14,106 nucleotides of DNA, taken from NCBI GenBank assembly GCA_963600315.1, contig CAVCAW010000022.1, positions 1-14,106 on the forward strand, written 5' to 3'. The DNA is from UBA6382 sp963600315. Its GTDB lineage: Bacteria; Bacteroidota; Bacteroidia; Bacteroidales; Bacteroidaceae. Positions 1 to 6,212 of this stretch are shown piece by piece. Numbering within the stretch: position 1 is the first letter of the stretch; every line of letters starts with the position of its first letter. Position numbers and translations under genes: made by a program. The notes below the pieces were generated by a model, which was given only the letters and a program-made list of their open reading frames with translations, did not search any database and was not told the DNA's origin.

Positions 1-77
1 AAGAGAACCTTGGGGGCTAATGCCTCAGGACAAAACTTTTCAACAGACAAGAAAACCATAACAACACCAACAACACA

Positions 78-1874
78 ATGAATAAATTTCTTAACCTCTG
101 CACGATGGCGCTACTTGCCATCGTGACACTCCTCGCCTCATGTTCCGACGATGACAACTCTACACCCACACCGCAGCCAGGAACGGCAAAGGTGGGCGAC
201 GGCACCTACACCATCATGTTCTATGGATGCAGCGACAGTGATCTTGACGAAGCTTTGAGGCTGAATCTCCAGCAGGTTATTAGCAACGGCAAGAAAGACC
301 GCGTGAACTTCCGTGCACTCGTGAAATTCTCGCCTGAATTGCAGGCACAAACACCCGCAGGCATGTTAGACGGCACAAGACTCATTACCTATGCTGATAC
401 TGCCAACACCGACCAATTTGGCATAAAGGTGCACGAAAACAGTTACCGCCTTGACAACCCGCAGAACCTCGCCGACTTCATCAACGAGACCAAGCAACTA
501 ATGCCTGCCGACAACTACATACTAGTGTTGTGGGACCACGGCGACCAATTCGGCTTTGGCGACGACCCCGTGGAGGACAGCTATGATGAGACTACGAAGA
601 TGCGCGGCATGCTCATTGACGACCACACAGACAACACCCTCTCCACCTATGAACTGGAGGAAGCACTGCGACTGTCGGGCACAAAGATGAAGCTTATATA
701 CTTCGACGTATGTCTAATGGGAATGGTGGAGACCTACACGCAGATAAAAGACTATGCCGACTATGGCATGGGAGCCGTCAACCCAACTCCAGACTTGGGA
801 GGCAACTACGTGAAGTTCATCAATAGCCTGCAAGAAAACGACACCTTCGAAAATGCTATGAAGCAGTATGTGCCAGGAACCGTCAGCGTATGGAAAACCA
901 ACAACAATAGCAGTATCGACCTCTCATGCTTCGACCTCTCTTACATCGACCAGCTCAATGCCGTAATAAAAAATGCTACCGATGAAATTACCAGCGAGAT
1001 TGACAAGATGAAGGAGAGGGGCATTTTCGACAAACAGCCATACACCCTACTGTGTAACGACGAAAGCGACCCCAACGACCAAACGGCATACAATGCATTG
1101 ACCCTACTTAGACTTACACACTTTTATGACAGCAATAAAGAAACCACTGAATACAGCACCATAGGAGCTGTGATGCCAATAATGGTCTATGGCACTGCGC
1201 AGGTAAGTACAGACTTGTCGACTACCTTTGGCAGACTCATCAAGTATTTCGACAACATGTCGCTCTACAGTGACCAGATTGACAACATACTCAAGAAGAT
1301 GACCGTTGCGTCCAGTTTCTACGGCATGCCGTGGTACGTGGAGAAGATGACGATGGGCATCACATGGCCTACTATCGAATACACACAAAACCTTGGTTGG
1401 CTAAAATGGCCTGAATACGACGAAAACCTGAAGAGGTCTGCATTCAACAAGGCTACGGGATGGATGAACTTCGTAGAAGGACCCGTCTCAAATATTAGGA
1501 TGCTTAACATCAATTCACTCTTTGAGGAGGAAACCTACTATATCTACTTCGTTGATGCTCTCGTTAACGAACGAGGCTCCTACCACTGGAACATAACATT
1601 GGAGCCTAATGCCGACTGCAGCGAAGAGGAAAAGACTAAAGTTGCCGAGTTGCAAGACGATATAAACAATAAAATGCAACAGACTACATGTTATGCCTTC
1701 CATGCCTCGCAGGGCTTGCTCAAAGACATTGAACGCTACATTAAATCGAAAGACACATTATTGTCGGGCGTGGATAATGTAAAGATTACCGTAACCCTGA
1801 CAGACGAGGCCTACACGATATTTGACGACGACCTGCCTACATCGTTCTCTTCCAACGTATCACTATTGCAATAA
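78..1874 (+). CDS. Clostripain-family (C11) cysteine peptidase lipoprotein
   Basis: A 598-residue exported lipoprotein, probably a surface or periplasmic peptidase of the clostripain (C11) family. The N-terminus is a lipoprotein signal with lipobox L19-A20-S21-C22, followed by an Asp/Ser/Thr/Pro linker to about residue 36. The C11 fold begins near residue 43 (TYTIMFYGCSDSDLD). The catalytic dyad is visible: His154 in a hydrophobic strand ending W-D-H-G, and Cys212 in the strand Y-F-D-V-C-L-M-G-M-V-E, with the spacing normal for the family. C11 enzymes usually cleave after Arg or Lys, but the specificity here cannot be read. Residues after about 350 form a C-terminal region without a motif I recognise. 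The start gives a complete signal peptide, and the stop is followed by a noncoding stretch. No convincing promoter lies in the 77 bases upstream, so the gene may belong to an operon entering from the left. Family assignment is strong; substrate is unknown. Confidence 0.88.
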   Translation: MNKFLNLCTMALLAIVTLLASCSDDDNSTPTPQPGTAKVGDGTYTIMFYGCSDSDLDEALRLNLQQVISNGKKDRVNFRALVKFSPELQAQTPAGMLDGTRLITYADTANTDQFGIKVHENSYRLDNPQNLADFINETKQLMPADNYILVLWDHGDQFGFGDDPVEDSYDETTKMRGMLIDDHTDNTLSTYELEEALRLSGTKMKLIYFDVCLMGMVETYTQIKDYADYGMGAVNPTPDLGGNYVKFINSLQENDTFENAMKQYVPGTVSVWKTNNNSSIDLSCFDLSYIDQLNAVIKNATDEITSEIDKMKERGIFDKQPYTLLCNDESDPNDQTAYNALTLLRLTHFYDSNKETTEYSTIGAVMPIMVYGTAQVSTDLSTTFGRLIKYFDNMSLYSDQIDNILKKMTVASSFYGMPWYVEKMTMGITWPTIEYTQNLGWLKWPEYDENLKRSAFNKATGWMNFVEGPVSNIRMLNINSLFEEETYYIYFVDALVNERGSYHWNITLEPNADCSEEEKTKVAELQDDINNKMQQTTCYAFHASQGLLKDIERYIKSKDTLLSGVDNVKITVTLTDEAYTIFDDDLPTSFSSNVSLLQ

Positions 1875-1892
1875 AATTTCTGACGTTTTTTG

Positions 1893-1915
1893 CCTGCCCA
1901 ACTAGGGTGGGCGGG
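1893..1915 (+). other. GC-rich hairpin after the peptidase gene
   Basis: CCTGCCCA at 1893-1900 pairs with TGGGCGGG at 1908-1915 through one G-U wobble, leaving a 7-base loop, 18 bases past the stop of the C11 gene. No T-run follows, so it is not a classical intrinsic terminator, but it could stabilise the transcript end. A second small hairpin (AATAGAC 1963-1969 with GTCTATT 1974-1980) lies further on. I see no gene between 1875 and 2017. Confidence 0.35.
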
Positions 1916-2017
1916 AAACATCAGCAAGTAATGACTAACAGCGTAGAGCCGGCGGCAGCCTAAATAGACTAATGTCTATTATTGTTGAAAAAAGCGTATA
2001 ACGAAGAATACGAATTT

Positions 2018-2033
2018 TTGCTGTCCGGTAAAA
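2018..2033 (+). repeat. Left terminal inverted repeat
   Basis: TTGCTGTCCGGTAAAA is an exact reverse complement of 2351-2366. A related copy, with one base changed in the 14-base core, occurs inside the element at 2233-2246. Similarity continues weakly outward on both sides (CGAA plus A/T-rich bases). Confidence 0.8.
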
Positions 2034-2055
2034 AACTCAGCAGAACACAAAACAC

Positions 2056-2098
2056 AAGCCCGAAGCCCTTTATAATAGAGATTCGGGCTTTCTTTTTT
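2056..2098 (+). terminator. Intrinsic terminator (9-bp stem, T-rich tail)
   Basis: AAGCCCGAA at 2056-2064 pairs perfectly with TTCGGGCTT at 2082-2090 and is followed by TCTTTTTT at 2091-2098. It would stop plus-strand transcription coming from the C11 peptidase side before it runs into the convergent DUF4435 gene. It lies inside the MITE-like element, so it may have arrived with it. Confidence 0.75.
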
Positions 2099-2114
2099 GA
2101 AAAGCAAGCCCCCC

Positions 2115-2264
2115 TTAATCGAAAAGAGTTGGTTCGGGTGGGGATTTTAGCAAGACTTCAGCAAGGAGGTCATTCCACGTTTCGTAGGTTTACTCCCCTG
2201 CCTTTAGGTTTCTGCATAACTCCTGAGCGAGCGGCTGTCCAGTAAAATGCATGTCTTTGTTCAT
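2115..2264 (-). pseudogene. Remnant transposase-like reading frame
   Basis: On the minus strand an ATG at 2264 opens a 24-codon peptide beginning MNKDMHFTGQPLAQEL and ending in TAA at 2190-2192. The same frame then stays open for a further 24 codons (starting TYETWNDLL) to a TAA at 2115-2117. An N-terminus with Phe-x-Gly-Gln-Pro resembles starts of IS4-type transposases in Bacteroidales, but that is memory of a pattern, not a match I could test. The frame lies wholly inside the inverted-repeat element, which supports a decayed or internally deleted transposase. Too short to encode a functional enzyme. Confidence 0.4.
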
Positions 2265-2300
2265 GGTTGCTCTTTTTTCGTTAACAACAAAAGTGACCAA

Positions 2301-2334
2301 AAGGGCTGATACCTCGTGAGAAGTGTCAGCCCTT
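2301..2334. other. Hairpin inside the right end of the element
   Basis: AAGGGCTGA at 2301-2309 pairs perfectly with TCAGCCCTT at 2326-2334, and the stem can extend by three more pairs including one wobble. It stands between the right terminal repeat and the start of the remnant frame. In that place many insertion sequences carry a structure that blocks incoming transcription. On the minus strand it is followed by TTTT only, so termination would be weak. Confidence 0.55.
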
Positions 2335-2350
2335 ATTTATATCGCTCATA

Positions 2351-2366
2351 TTTTACCGGACAGCAA
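2351..2366 (-). repeat. Right terminal inverted repeat
   Basis: TTTTACCGGACAGCAA is an exact reverse complement of 2018-2033. It ends 44 bases past the stop codon of the minus-strand DUF4435 gene, so the element sits directly on the downstream side of that operon. Confidence 0.8.
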
Positions 2367-2410
2367 TATTTCGGGAATAAGCTACAATGATATCCGAAGA
2401 GGACAGGGCT

Positions 2411-3427
2411 TTATAGTTTGAGCTCGCGCCTTATGTCCTCTTGCACTCGGCGGTAGAGTTCGCAGCGTTTGTAGTCGGTATGTTTGCGGAGCATCTCAGA
2501 AGGCGACGACGTGGAGTTGCGGTAGCCCGTCAGTTCATTCTGCAGCTGCACGGAGTGTACGGCTAGAGAGTTAATTTCCTTCTCGCGGCGCTTGCGCAAT
2601 ATGGTACACACGTGCTCCACCAGCGGCTCCACCACCTTCTCCATCAGGTCGTGACCGCGCATATAGAGGTAGCACGTTGCAGGCGTGAGCCCCAGCCTTT
2701 TGAGGCTTTCCACAAAAGGTTTATAGGTCTGGCGCCCTTCGGGAAACCTGGTGTGCAGCTTGGCTATAGCGCTGTTCACCTTAGCCCTCAGCAGGTTGAT
2801 CACTGGGCGCGGATTGGCCAGATTGACTCCACGCAACGAGATCGTGTCGGCAAAGTCTGCCATAGAGAACTCGCGATAGCGACCGTAGCGATATGCCCAC
2901 ACATTCCATGTGAACAAGGGCCACACTGTTTCAGAGAACTCCGACAGGTAGGTCTCGAAGTCAAAGACCGAATGGTCATCGTTTTGAGTCGACATGACAC
3001 ACACTCCATGAAGCGAAGGGGCATAGCACTGAAAGTTCTCTATGGCATAGGCATAGGTGTGAAACACATAGCTGTTAGCTTTCATCACTGCAGATGTGCT
3101 CCCATGACCATCGAGCAGATAGTCGTAGTCAGCGTCTACGCAGGCAATGAGGTTAGGCCCCAGCCCCTGGTTGAGGGCATTGAGCAGTGCGCTCTTCTTG
3201 CCTTTCGACAGCGAGTTCTGCGACGGCAACATCACCTCGAAGTAAGTATCGGCAGTCTCGAGGTCAGACAGCAGGGCTCGCCAGAAGAAGATGTCGGCGT
3301 AGCTCTCTACGTAGACGACCACTTTGCGCCGATGGCTGCTGCCGCGTAGTTTCTGCGCTGCCTGCAAGTATCCGCTCGTTACATATCTATTGAGTTTGCC
3401 GCTCATGTGGTCATGATTTGCCGTCAC
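2411..3427 (-). CDS. DUF4435 / TOPRIM-like protein, AriB-like partner of the ATPase
   Basis: A 338-residue soluble protein with features of the DUF4435 family, which carries a TOPRIM-like nuclease fold. A strand ending V-Y-V-E41-S-Y-A-D45-I-F-F-W matches the TOPRIM first acidic position. C-V-D98-A-D100-Y-D102 matches the DxD element. A-I-E130-N131 is a DUF4435-type motif. The C-terminal half is helical and basic (R/K-rich near residues 275-285 and 315-336), which would suit nucleic-acid binding. The frame begins with GTG at 3427, overlapping the ATPase stop as GTGA. An ATG at 3406 (residue 8) is an alternative start with a 17-bp gap. The overlap implies translational coupling. In PARIS defence the equivalent protein, AriB, is held by the ATPase AriA and released as a tRNA-cleaving effector when a phage anti-restriction protein is sensed. 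Whether this one does the same is inference. Confidence 0.75.
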   Translation of the reverse strand: MTANHDHMSGKLNRYVTSGYLQAAQKLRGSSHRRKVVVYVESYADIFFWRALLSDLETADTYFEVMLPSQNSLSKGKKSALLNALNQGLGPNLIACVDADYDYLLDGHGSTSAVMKANSYVFHTYAYAIENFQCYAPSLHGVCVMSTQNDDHSVFDFETYLSEFSETVWPLFTWNVWAYRYGRYREFSMADFADTISLRGVNLANPRPVINLLRAKVNSAIAKLHTRFPEGRQTYKPFVESLKRLGLTPATCYLYMRGHDLMEKVVEPLVEHVCTILRKRREKEINSLAVHSVQLQNELTGYRNSTSSPSEMLRKHTDYKRCELYRRVQEDIRRELKL

Positions 3428-4263
3428 CCTTGGGTTGAGCTGGGCGTTTGTCCTTCAATATCGTTTATCTCGGTCACTGAGTCGAGCCAGCCGTCCATTA
3501 TCATGGCAGGCGAATGGGTGGTGAGTATTATTTGCACATTAGGGTTCAGTCCGCGTATGATGCGCACCAAGCGCTGCTGCCACTCCACGTGGAGGCTCAC
3601 CTCAGGTTCGTCCATCAGCAGCACGCAGTGTTGCTCGTTCTGAAGCAGCACGGTGAGCAGTATTATCAGCACCTGCTTCTCGCCAGCCGACAGGCAGTAG
3701 GGCGACAACTCCTCGCCATACTGCACGAAGCGCAATTCATTGCACTGGCGGTCGATGGTCTTGAACGTCTCGCCAAACAAGTCGTCGATGATGTCCTGAA
3801 ATGCCGTCTTGGGTTTGCTCACCTTCATAGCTTCGTGCTGGGCATCAGAGCCTCCCTCCGACAAGATGCGTATCATGCGATTGCCAATGTCTACCTGGTA
3901 GTCCAAGTAGCGGCGCTGCAGTTCGTAGAGTCGCCAGTCGAGTTCGGAGCGTATCAGCCCATCGGTCATCTTGGCAGCTATCGAGGCTGGAATCATCGTG
4001 TTGTCAAAACTGCGCACCACGTCGAACTTCACTTGGGTGGCATCCTCCGGCGAGAGAGTCAGTCTCACAGAGCCGTTGTCTTCTTCCTCATAGGGCTTCT
4101 GCATCCTGCGCAGAGCGTCGGTCACCCTGTTGATGATGGTCGACTTGCCCATACCGTTCACCCCGCTGAGAATGTTCACCTCGGGGTTGAGCTTCCAGCA
4201 GATGGGCTTGCGCCCTTTCCACAGCTGGTCGATGTCAATCTGCTTGATATAATCCGCCGTCAT
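3424..4263 (-). CDS. Small ABC/AAA15-type ATPase, AriA-like
   Basis: A 279-residue ATPase of the Rad50/OLD-like ABC group (AAA15/AAA21 type), probably a sensor or scaffold for the downstream DUF4435 protein. Walker A is G34-V-N-G-M-G-K40-S-T. The ABC signature is L191-S-A-G-E-K-Q. Walker B with catalytic Glu is V-L-L-M-D218-E219-P. The switch His is H250 in L-T-T-H-S-P. Between Walker A and the signature lies about 150 residues with only a short helical stretch (roughly 102-136), not a long coiled coil, so this is a compact version. I chose the ATG at 4263: the longer frame to 4395 would start upstream of the promoter-like box at 4293-4300 and adds a sequence with no family resemblance. It overlaps the next gene by 4 bp. 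Fused or paired ATPase-TOPRIM systems are typical of anti-phage defence (OLD, Gabija, PARIS); this is the PARIS-type pairing. Confidence 0.82.
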   Translation of the reverse strand: MTADYIKQIDIDQLWKGRKPICWKLNPEVNILSGVNGMGKSTIINRVTDALRRMQKPYEEEDNGSVRLTLSPEDATQVKFDVVRSFDNTMIPASIAAKMTDGLIRSELDWRLYELQRRYLDYQVDIGNRMIRILSEGGSDAQHEAMKVSKPKTAFQDIIDDLFGETFKTIDRQCNELRFVQYGEELSPYCLSAGEKQVLIILLTVLLQNEQHCVLLMDEPEVSLHVEWQQRLVRIIRGLNPNVQIILTTHSPAMIMDGWLDSVTEINDIEGQTPSSTQG

Positions 4264-4292
4264 AATATGTTCGGGTCTTTTGTTTCCTAAGG

Positions 4293-4300
4293 CAAAAATA
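4293..4300 (-). promoter_or_regulatory. Bacteroidetes -7 box for the ATPase-DUF4435 operon
   Basis: On the minus strand 4300-4293 reads TATTTTTG, an exact fit to the Bacteroidetes TAnnTTTG -7 consensus, 29 bases upstream of the chosen ATG. A TTCGG about 17-20 bases further upstream is only a poor -33 candidate. The location supports the shorter ATPase start. An A/T-rich genome gives this 8-mer by chance fairly often. Confidence 0.45.
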
Positions 4301-4514
4301 ATAAAAGAATCTCTTAACCGAACAGAAAACGAGTCTGAAAAGTTTATTCCAATCCTATAGCAATCATCGACAATCTCGCAAACCTTTAAGAACACATCAT
4401 TGCTGCGACGGCAGACCTCGACTTAAAGGCAAAACAATTGTGGAGAGGAGCTATCGTTGGCGGGACTGACATTCATCATGGCATGCCCCTTGAGATTGTT
4501 GAGCCGGCTGTCGC

Positions 4515-4528
4515 ATTTCCGCGGAAAT
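4515..4528. repeat. 14-bp perfect palindrome
   Basis: ATTTCCGCGGAAAT is its own reverse complement. Its half-site (GCGGAAAT, extending to GCGGAAATT at 4521-4529) recurs in the large hairpin at 4555-4598, so the two structures share a sequence unit. Confidence 0.7.
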
Positions 4529-4554
4529 TGACACCAATTTCCCTCGAGATTAAG

Positions 4555-4598
4555 TAGCGTTTCGGCGGAAATTCAATTTAATTTCCGCCGAAATGCTA
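4555..4598. repeat. Long hairpin with a 19-bp stem
   Basis: A 14-bp perfect stem (TTTCGGCGGAAATT at 4560-4573 with its reverse complement at 4580-4593) has a 6-base loop. It extends outward through one G-U wobble and four more pairs to a 19-bp stem. Neither strand has a T-run at the right place, so it is not an obvious terminator. It looks like a repetitive extragenic palindrome or a protein-binding or RNA-processing structure. Confidence 0.75.
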
Positions 4599-4845
4599 GC
4601 GGCAACTCAACCCGATTTTTCGACCAAAGGTCTTACAGGCAGTTCGCATCGAGGCTAACACAACAAAAAAACAATATGGAATTGCTGACTATAAAAAAAA
4701 TATATAACTTAGCCCGTTGAAACGTTATTAGCAACCCTGCGGCAAAGGCAAGGGCACCACCAAATGTCCCCCACCCCACAGCCGCATCATCAGAAGAACC
4801 CAAAGAAGGAAACTCCGACATTTAACCAAAAAAGAAGAACTAGAT

Positions 4846-5304
4846 ATGAAGAAAATCCTTTTACCGGCACTGGCGGCAATGCTACTCTTGTCGTCGTGCA
4901 GCAAAGTCAAGGACACGGTGTGCGATTTGACAGAAAAAGTAATGTCAATCATTAAAGGTCATGACAACGATGACCAGGACGACGACATCAATAGGGTTGC
5001 CAGCAATGCGTCTGCCACCGACGAAGACATTGCCGAGCCTGAAACAGCAGACCCTGTAGAAGCCATAGCCCTGCAAGCTTCGCTAAGACTGCTTGACTAT
5101 GACGACATAAAAGATTTGTCGAAGAAGGAGCTGCGACTGGTGCGCAACTGGATTTTCGCCACTCACGGCTACAAGTTCAGGAGTCGGGATTTGCAAGAGT
5201 ATTTCGGCGACAAAGATTGGTACACCCCCATGTACTCCAACGTATCCCCGGCGCTCTCGTCAATTGAGCGCAAGAACGTAGTGTTCATACAAAGCTATGA
5301 GTAG
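4846..5304 (+). CDS. YARHG-domain lipoprotein
   Basis: A 152-residue lipoprotein. The signal peptide ends in lipobox L15-S16-S17-C18. A very acidic spacer (Asp/Glu-rich, residues about 39-72) follows. Residues about 91-140 form a YARHG domain, an extracellular domain of unknown function named for its core motif, here R-N-W-I-F-A-T-H-G-Y-K-F followed by L-Q-E-Y-F and D-W-Y. The core reads ATHG rather than ARHG. The start at 4846 gives a complete lipoprotein signal and has A/G-rich sequence (AAAAAAGAAGAAC) upstream. The stop overlaps the start of the next gene by 8 bp, so the two are almost certainly cotranscribed and coupled. YARHG proteins often sit with cell-wall-active enzymes, which fits the M15 peptidase next door. 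The actual role is unknown. Confidence 0.82.
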   Translation: MKKILLPALAAMLLLSSCSKVKDTVCDLTEKVMSIIKGHDNDDQDDDINRVASNASATDEDIAEPETADPVEAIALQASLRLLDYDDIKDLSKKELRLVRNWIFATHGYKFRSRDLQEYFGDKDWYTPMYSNVSPALSSIERKNVVFIQSYE

Positions 5305-6109
5305 GCTGCGCAACAGGCTAGCCGTCGCCATGCTGTCGGGTGCATGCCTCTTCGCATGCGGGGCGGGCATGTTGTGCCGTCACGAATGCGGCAAGACGGT
5401 AACGGCTGAGTGCGACTCGGTCCGCAAGAAGACGGTTCCCGACTATGCGCAGAGGGTCATCGATGCCTACCCCGACTTCGCCATGCGCTACGAAAATAAT
5501 CGGCTGATGCTCAAGGACGGCACAGCGATAGTCTGCGACGACGGGCGCCAGAAGAGTTTTGCCGAAAAACTTGACGCCTGCGACATCGAAGACATGTTTG
5601 CCACAAGATATGACCGCAAGGCAACGACACCCGGCTATCTCAGCGACTGCGGCAGGGGCAGGTGCGAGTCACTGTTCAAAGCGATGTATGGCAACTCCGC
5701 CGAGGCAGTGCGCAAGAATCTTGTTGACGTAGAATGGTTTGGCGAGAAAGTACCATTCACCAAGGTCAACGGAGCTAACCGCCAGCTGGAGAAGGTGGCG
5801 GCCGAACTGAGCCGTATGCCGGCACTGAAGAAATACCTCAAGTCGGCGGGCACCTTCAACTGGCGCAAGGTTCGCGGAGCCAACCGGCAGAGCGCCCACA
5901 GCTACGGCATAGCCATCGACATCGGAGTAGACTACTCCAACTACTGGCTGTGGAGTAACCCAGACGCCAAGGAGACCGACAAAATCAAGTATGAGAACCA
6001 CATGCCCCAGCAGCTCGTCCAGGTCTTCGAGAAGCACGGATTCATCTGGGGCGGACGCTGGTACCACTACGACACCATGCACTTCGAGTACCGCCCCGAA
6101 CTACTCTAA
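5297..6109 (+). CDS. M15-family D,D-/L,D-peptidase (VanY/M15_4-like), exported
   Basis: A 270-residue exported zinc peptidase expected to cleave peptidoglycan stem peptides in the periplasm. The catalytic set of the M15 family is visible: H201-S-Y-G-I-A-I-D208 (the HxxxxxxD zinc pair), then D259-T-M-H262 in the strand W-Y-H-Y-D-T-M-H-F-E. This arrangement (H, D, D, H) is that of M15_4 endopeptidases such as phage L-alanyl-D-glutamate peptidases, so exact bond specificity is open between carboxypeptidase and endopeptidase. The N-terminus has a basic start and hydrophobic segment (residues about 7-26). Cys21 could be a lipidation site, though Phe at -2 makes the lipobox atypical. Residues 30-170 precede the catalytic core and have no motif I recognise. 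The ATG lies within the last codons of the YARHG gene (ATGAGTAG overlap). It is followed by a strong terminator. Confidence 0.85.
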   Translation: MSRLRNRLAVAMLSGACLFACGAGMLCRHECGKTVTAECDSVRKKTVPDYAQRVIDAYPDFAMRYENNRLMLKDGTAIVCDDGRQKSFAEKLDACDIEDMFATRYDRKATTPGYLSDCGRGRCESLFKAMYGNSAEAVRKNLVDVEWFGEKVPFTKVNGANRQLEKVAAELSRMPALKKYLKSAGTFNWRKVRGANRQSAHSYGIAIDIGVDYSNYWLWSNPDAKETDKIKYENHMPQQLVQVFEKHGFIWGGRWYHYDTMHFEYRPELL

Positions 6110-6153
6110 GAGCAGACCGCTCAAAAGGGTTGGGGCAGGCTCCCCATACAAAA

Positions 6154-6184
6154 AAAAGCCCCCAGCAATTGCCGGGGGCTTTTT
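6154..6184. terminator. Bidirectional intrinsic terminator between convergent genes
   Basis: AAAAGCCCCC at 6154-6163 pairs with GGGGGCTTTT at 6174-6183. An inner GCAATTGC further closes the loop. An A-run precedes the stem and TTTTT follows it, so both strands get a U-tract. It ends the YARHG-M15 operon from the left and the 66-residue small-protein gene from the right. Confidence 0.88.
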
Positions 6185-6212
6185 CTGTTGTTGGGCAAAT
6201 AATTGCGTGGTG

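Larger units (their letters stand above)
2018..2366. mobile_element. MITE-like element / internally deleted insertion sequence
   Basis: A 349-bp unit is bounded by perfect 16-bp terminal inverted repeats (2018-2033 and 2351-2366) containing the core GCTGTCCGGTAAAA. Just inside the left end is a 9-bp-stem terminator hairpin, and just inside the right end another 9-bp-stem hairpin. Between them the minus strand carries a short start followed by an in-frame stop (2115-2264). This order of repeat, insulating hairpin, remnant coding frame, hairpin and repeat is what an insertion sequence with most of its transposase deleted would leave. I could not find a clean target-site duplication: the flanks read AATTT on the left and TATTT on the right. 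No complete transposase is present, so any movement would need a full-length relative elsewhere in the genome. The IS4-like affiliation is a guess from the Phe-Thr-Gly-Gln-Pro start. Confidence 0.6.
4396..4845. other. 450-bp noncoding divergent region with palindromes
   Basis: This stretch separates the minus-strand ATPase operon from the plus-strand YARHG lipoprotein. It contains the palindrome cluster at 4515-4598 and an A/T-rich tract at about 4690-4710 that could hold the promoter for the rightward genes, although I find no clear TAnnTTTG box there. Frames inside it have no plausible start and no recognisable motif. One 56-codon open run on the plus strand (4390-4557) has no early ATG and ends inside the palindrome. 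Confidence 0.6.

Noticed and set aside
1982..2245. 87-codon plus-strand frame with a TTG start
   Set aside because: It runs through the left inverted repeat and the 9-bp-stem terminator, which a coding gene would not contain so near its start. No motif, and the reverse strand offers a better explanation as an element remnant.
2014..2371. Target-site duplication around the inverted-repeat element
   Set aside because: Flanks share ATTT, but the two copies are not placed symmetrically next to the repeats and the sequence is A/T-rich, so chance is likely.
2612..3349. 245-codon plus-strand frame opposite the DUF4435 gene
   Set aside because: Antisense shadow: the minus-strand frame carries a recognisable family with conserved motifs and is coupled to its partner, whereas this one is His/Gln/Arg-rich with no motif.
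3514..4290. 258-codon plus-strand frame opposite the ATPase gene
   Set aside because: Antisense shadow of a clear ABC ATPase; composition is dominated by His, Leu and Val, as expected from reading the reverse strand.
4264..4395. 44-residue N-terminal extension of the ATPase
   Set aside because: It lies upstream of the TAnnTTTG box at 4293-4300, has no family resemblance, and the strand leading to Walker A is already complete from the ATG at 4263.
4390..4557. 56-codon open run on the plus strand
   Set aside because: There is no ATG near its beginning, and it ends inside the palindrome cluster. Possibly part of a repeated intergenic element, but not supportable as a gene.
4633..4821. 62-codon minus-strand frame with hydrophobic stretches
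   Set aside because: It lies in the divergent noncoding region with no recognisable family. The hydrophobic part comes from translating T-rich tracts, and it covers the region expected to hold the promoter of the YARHG gene.
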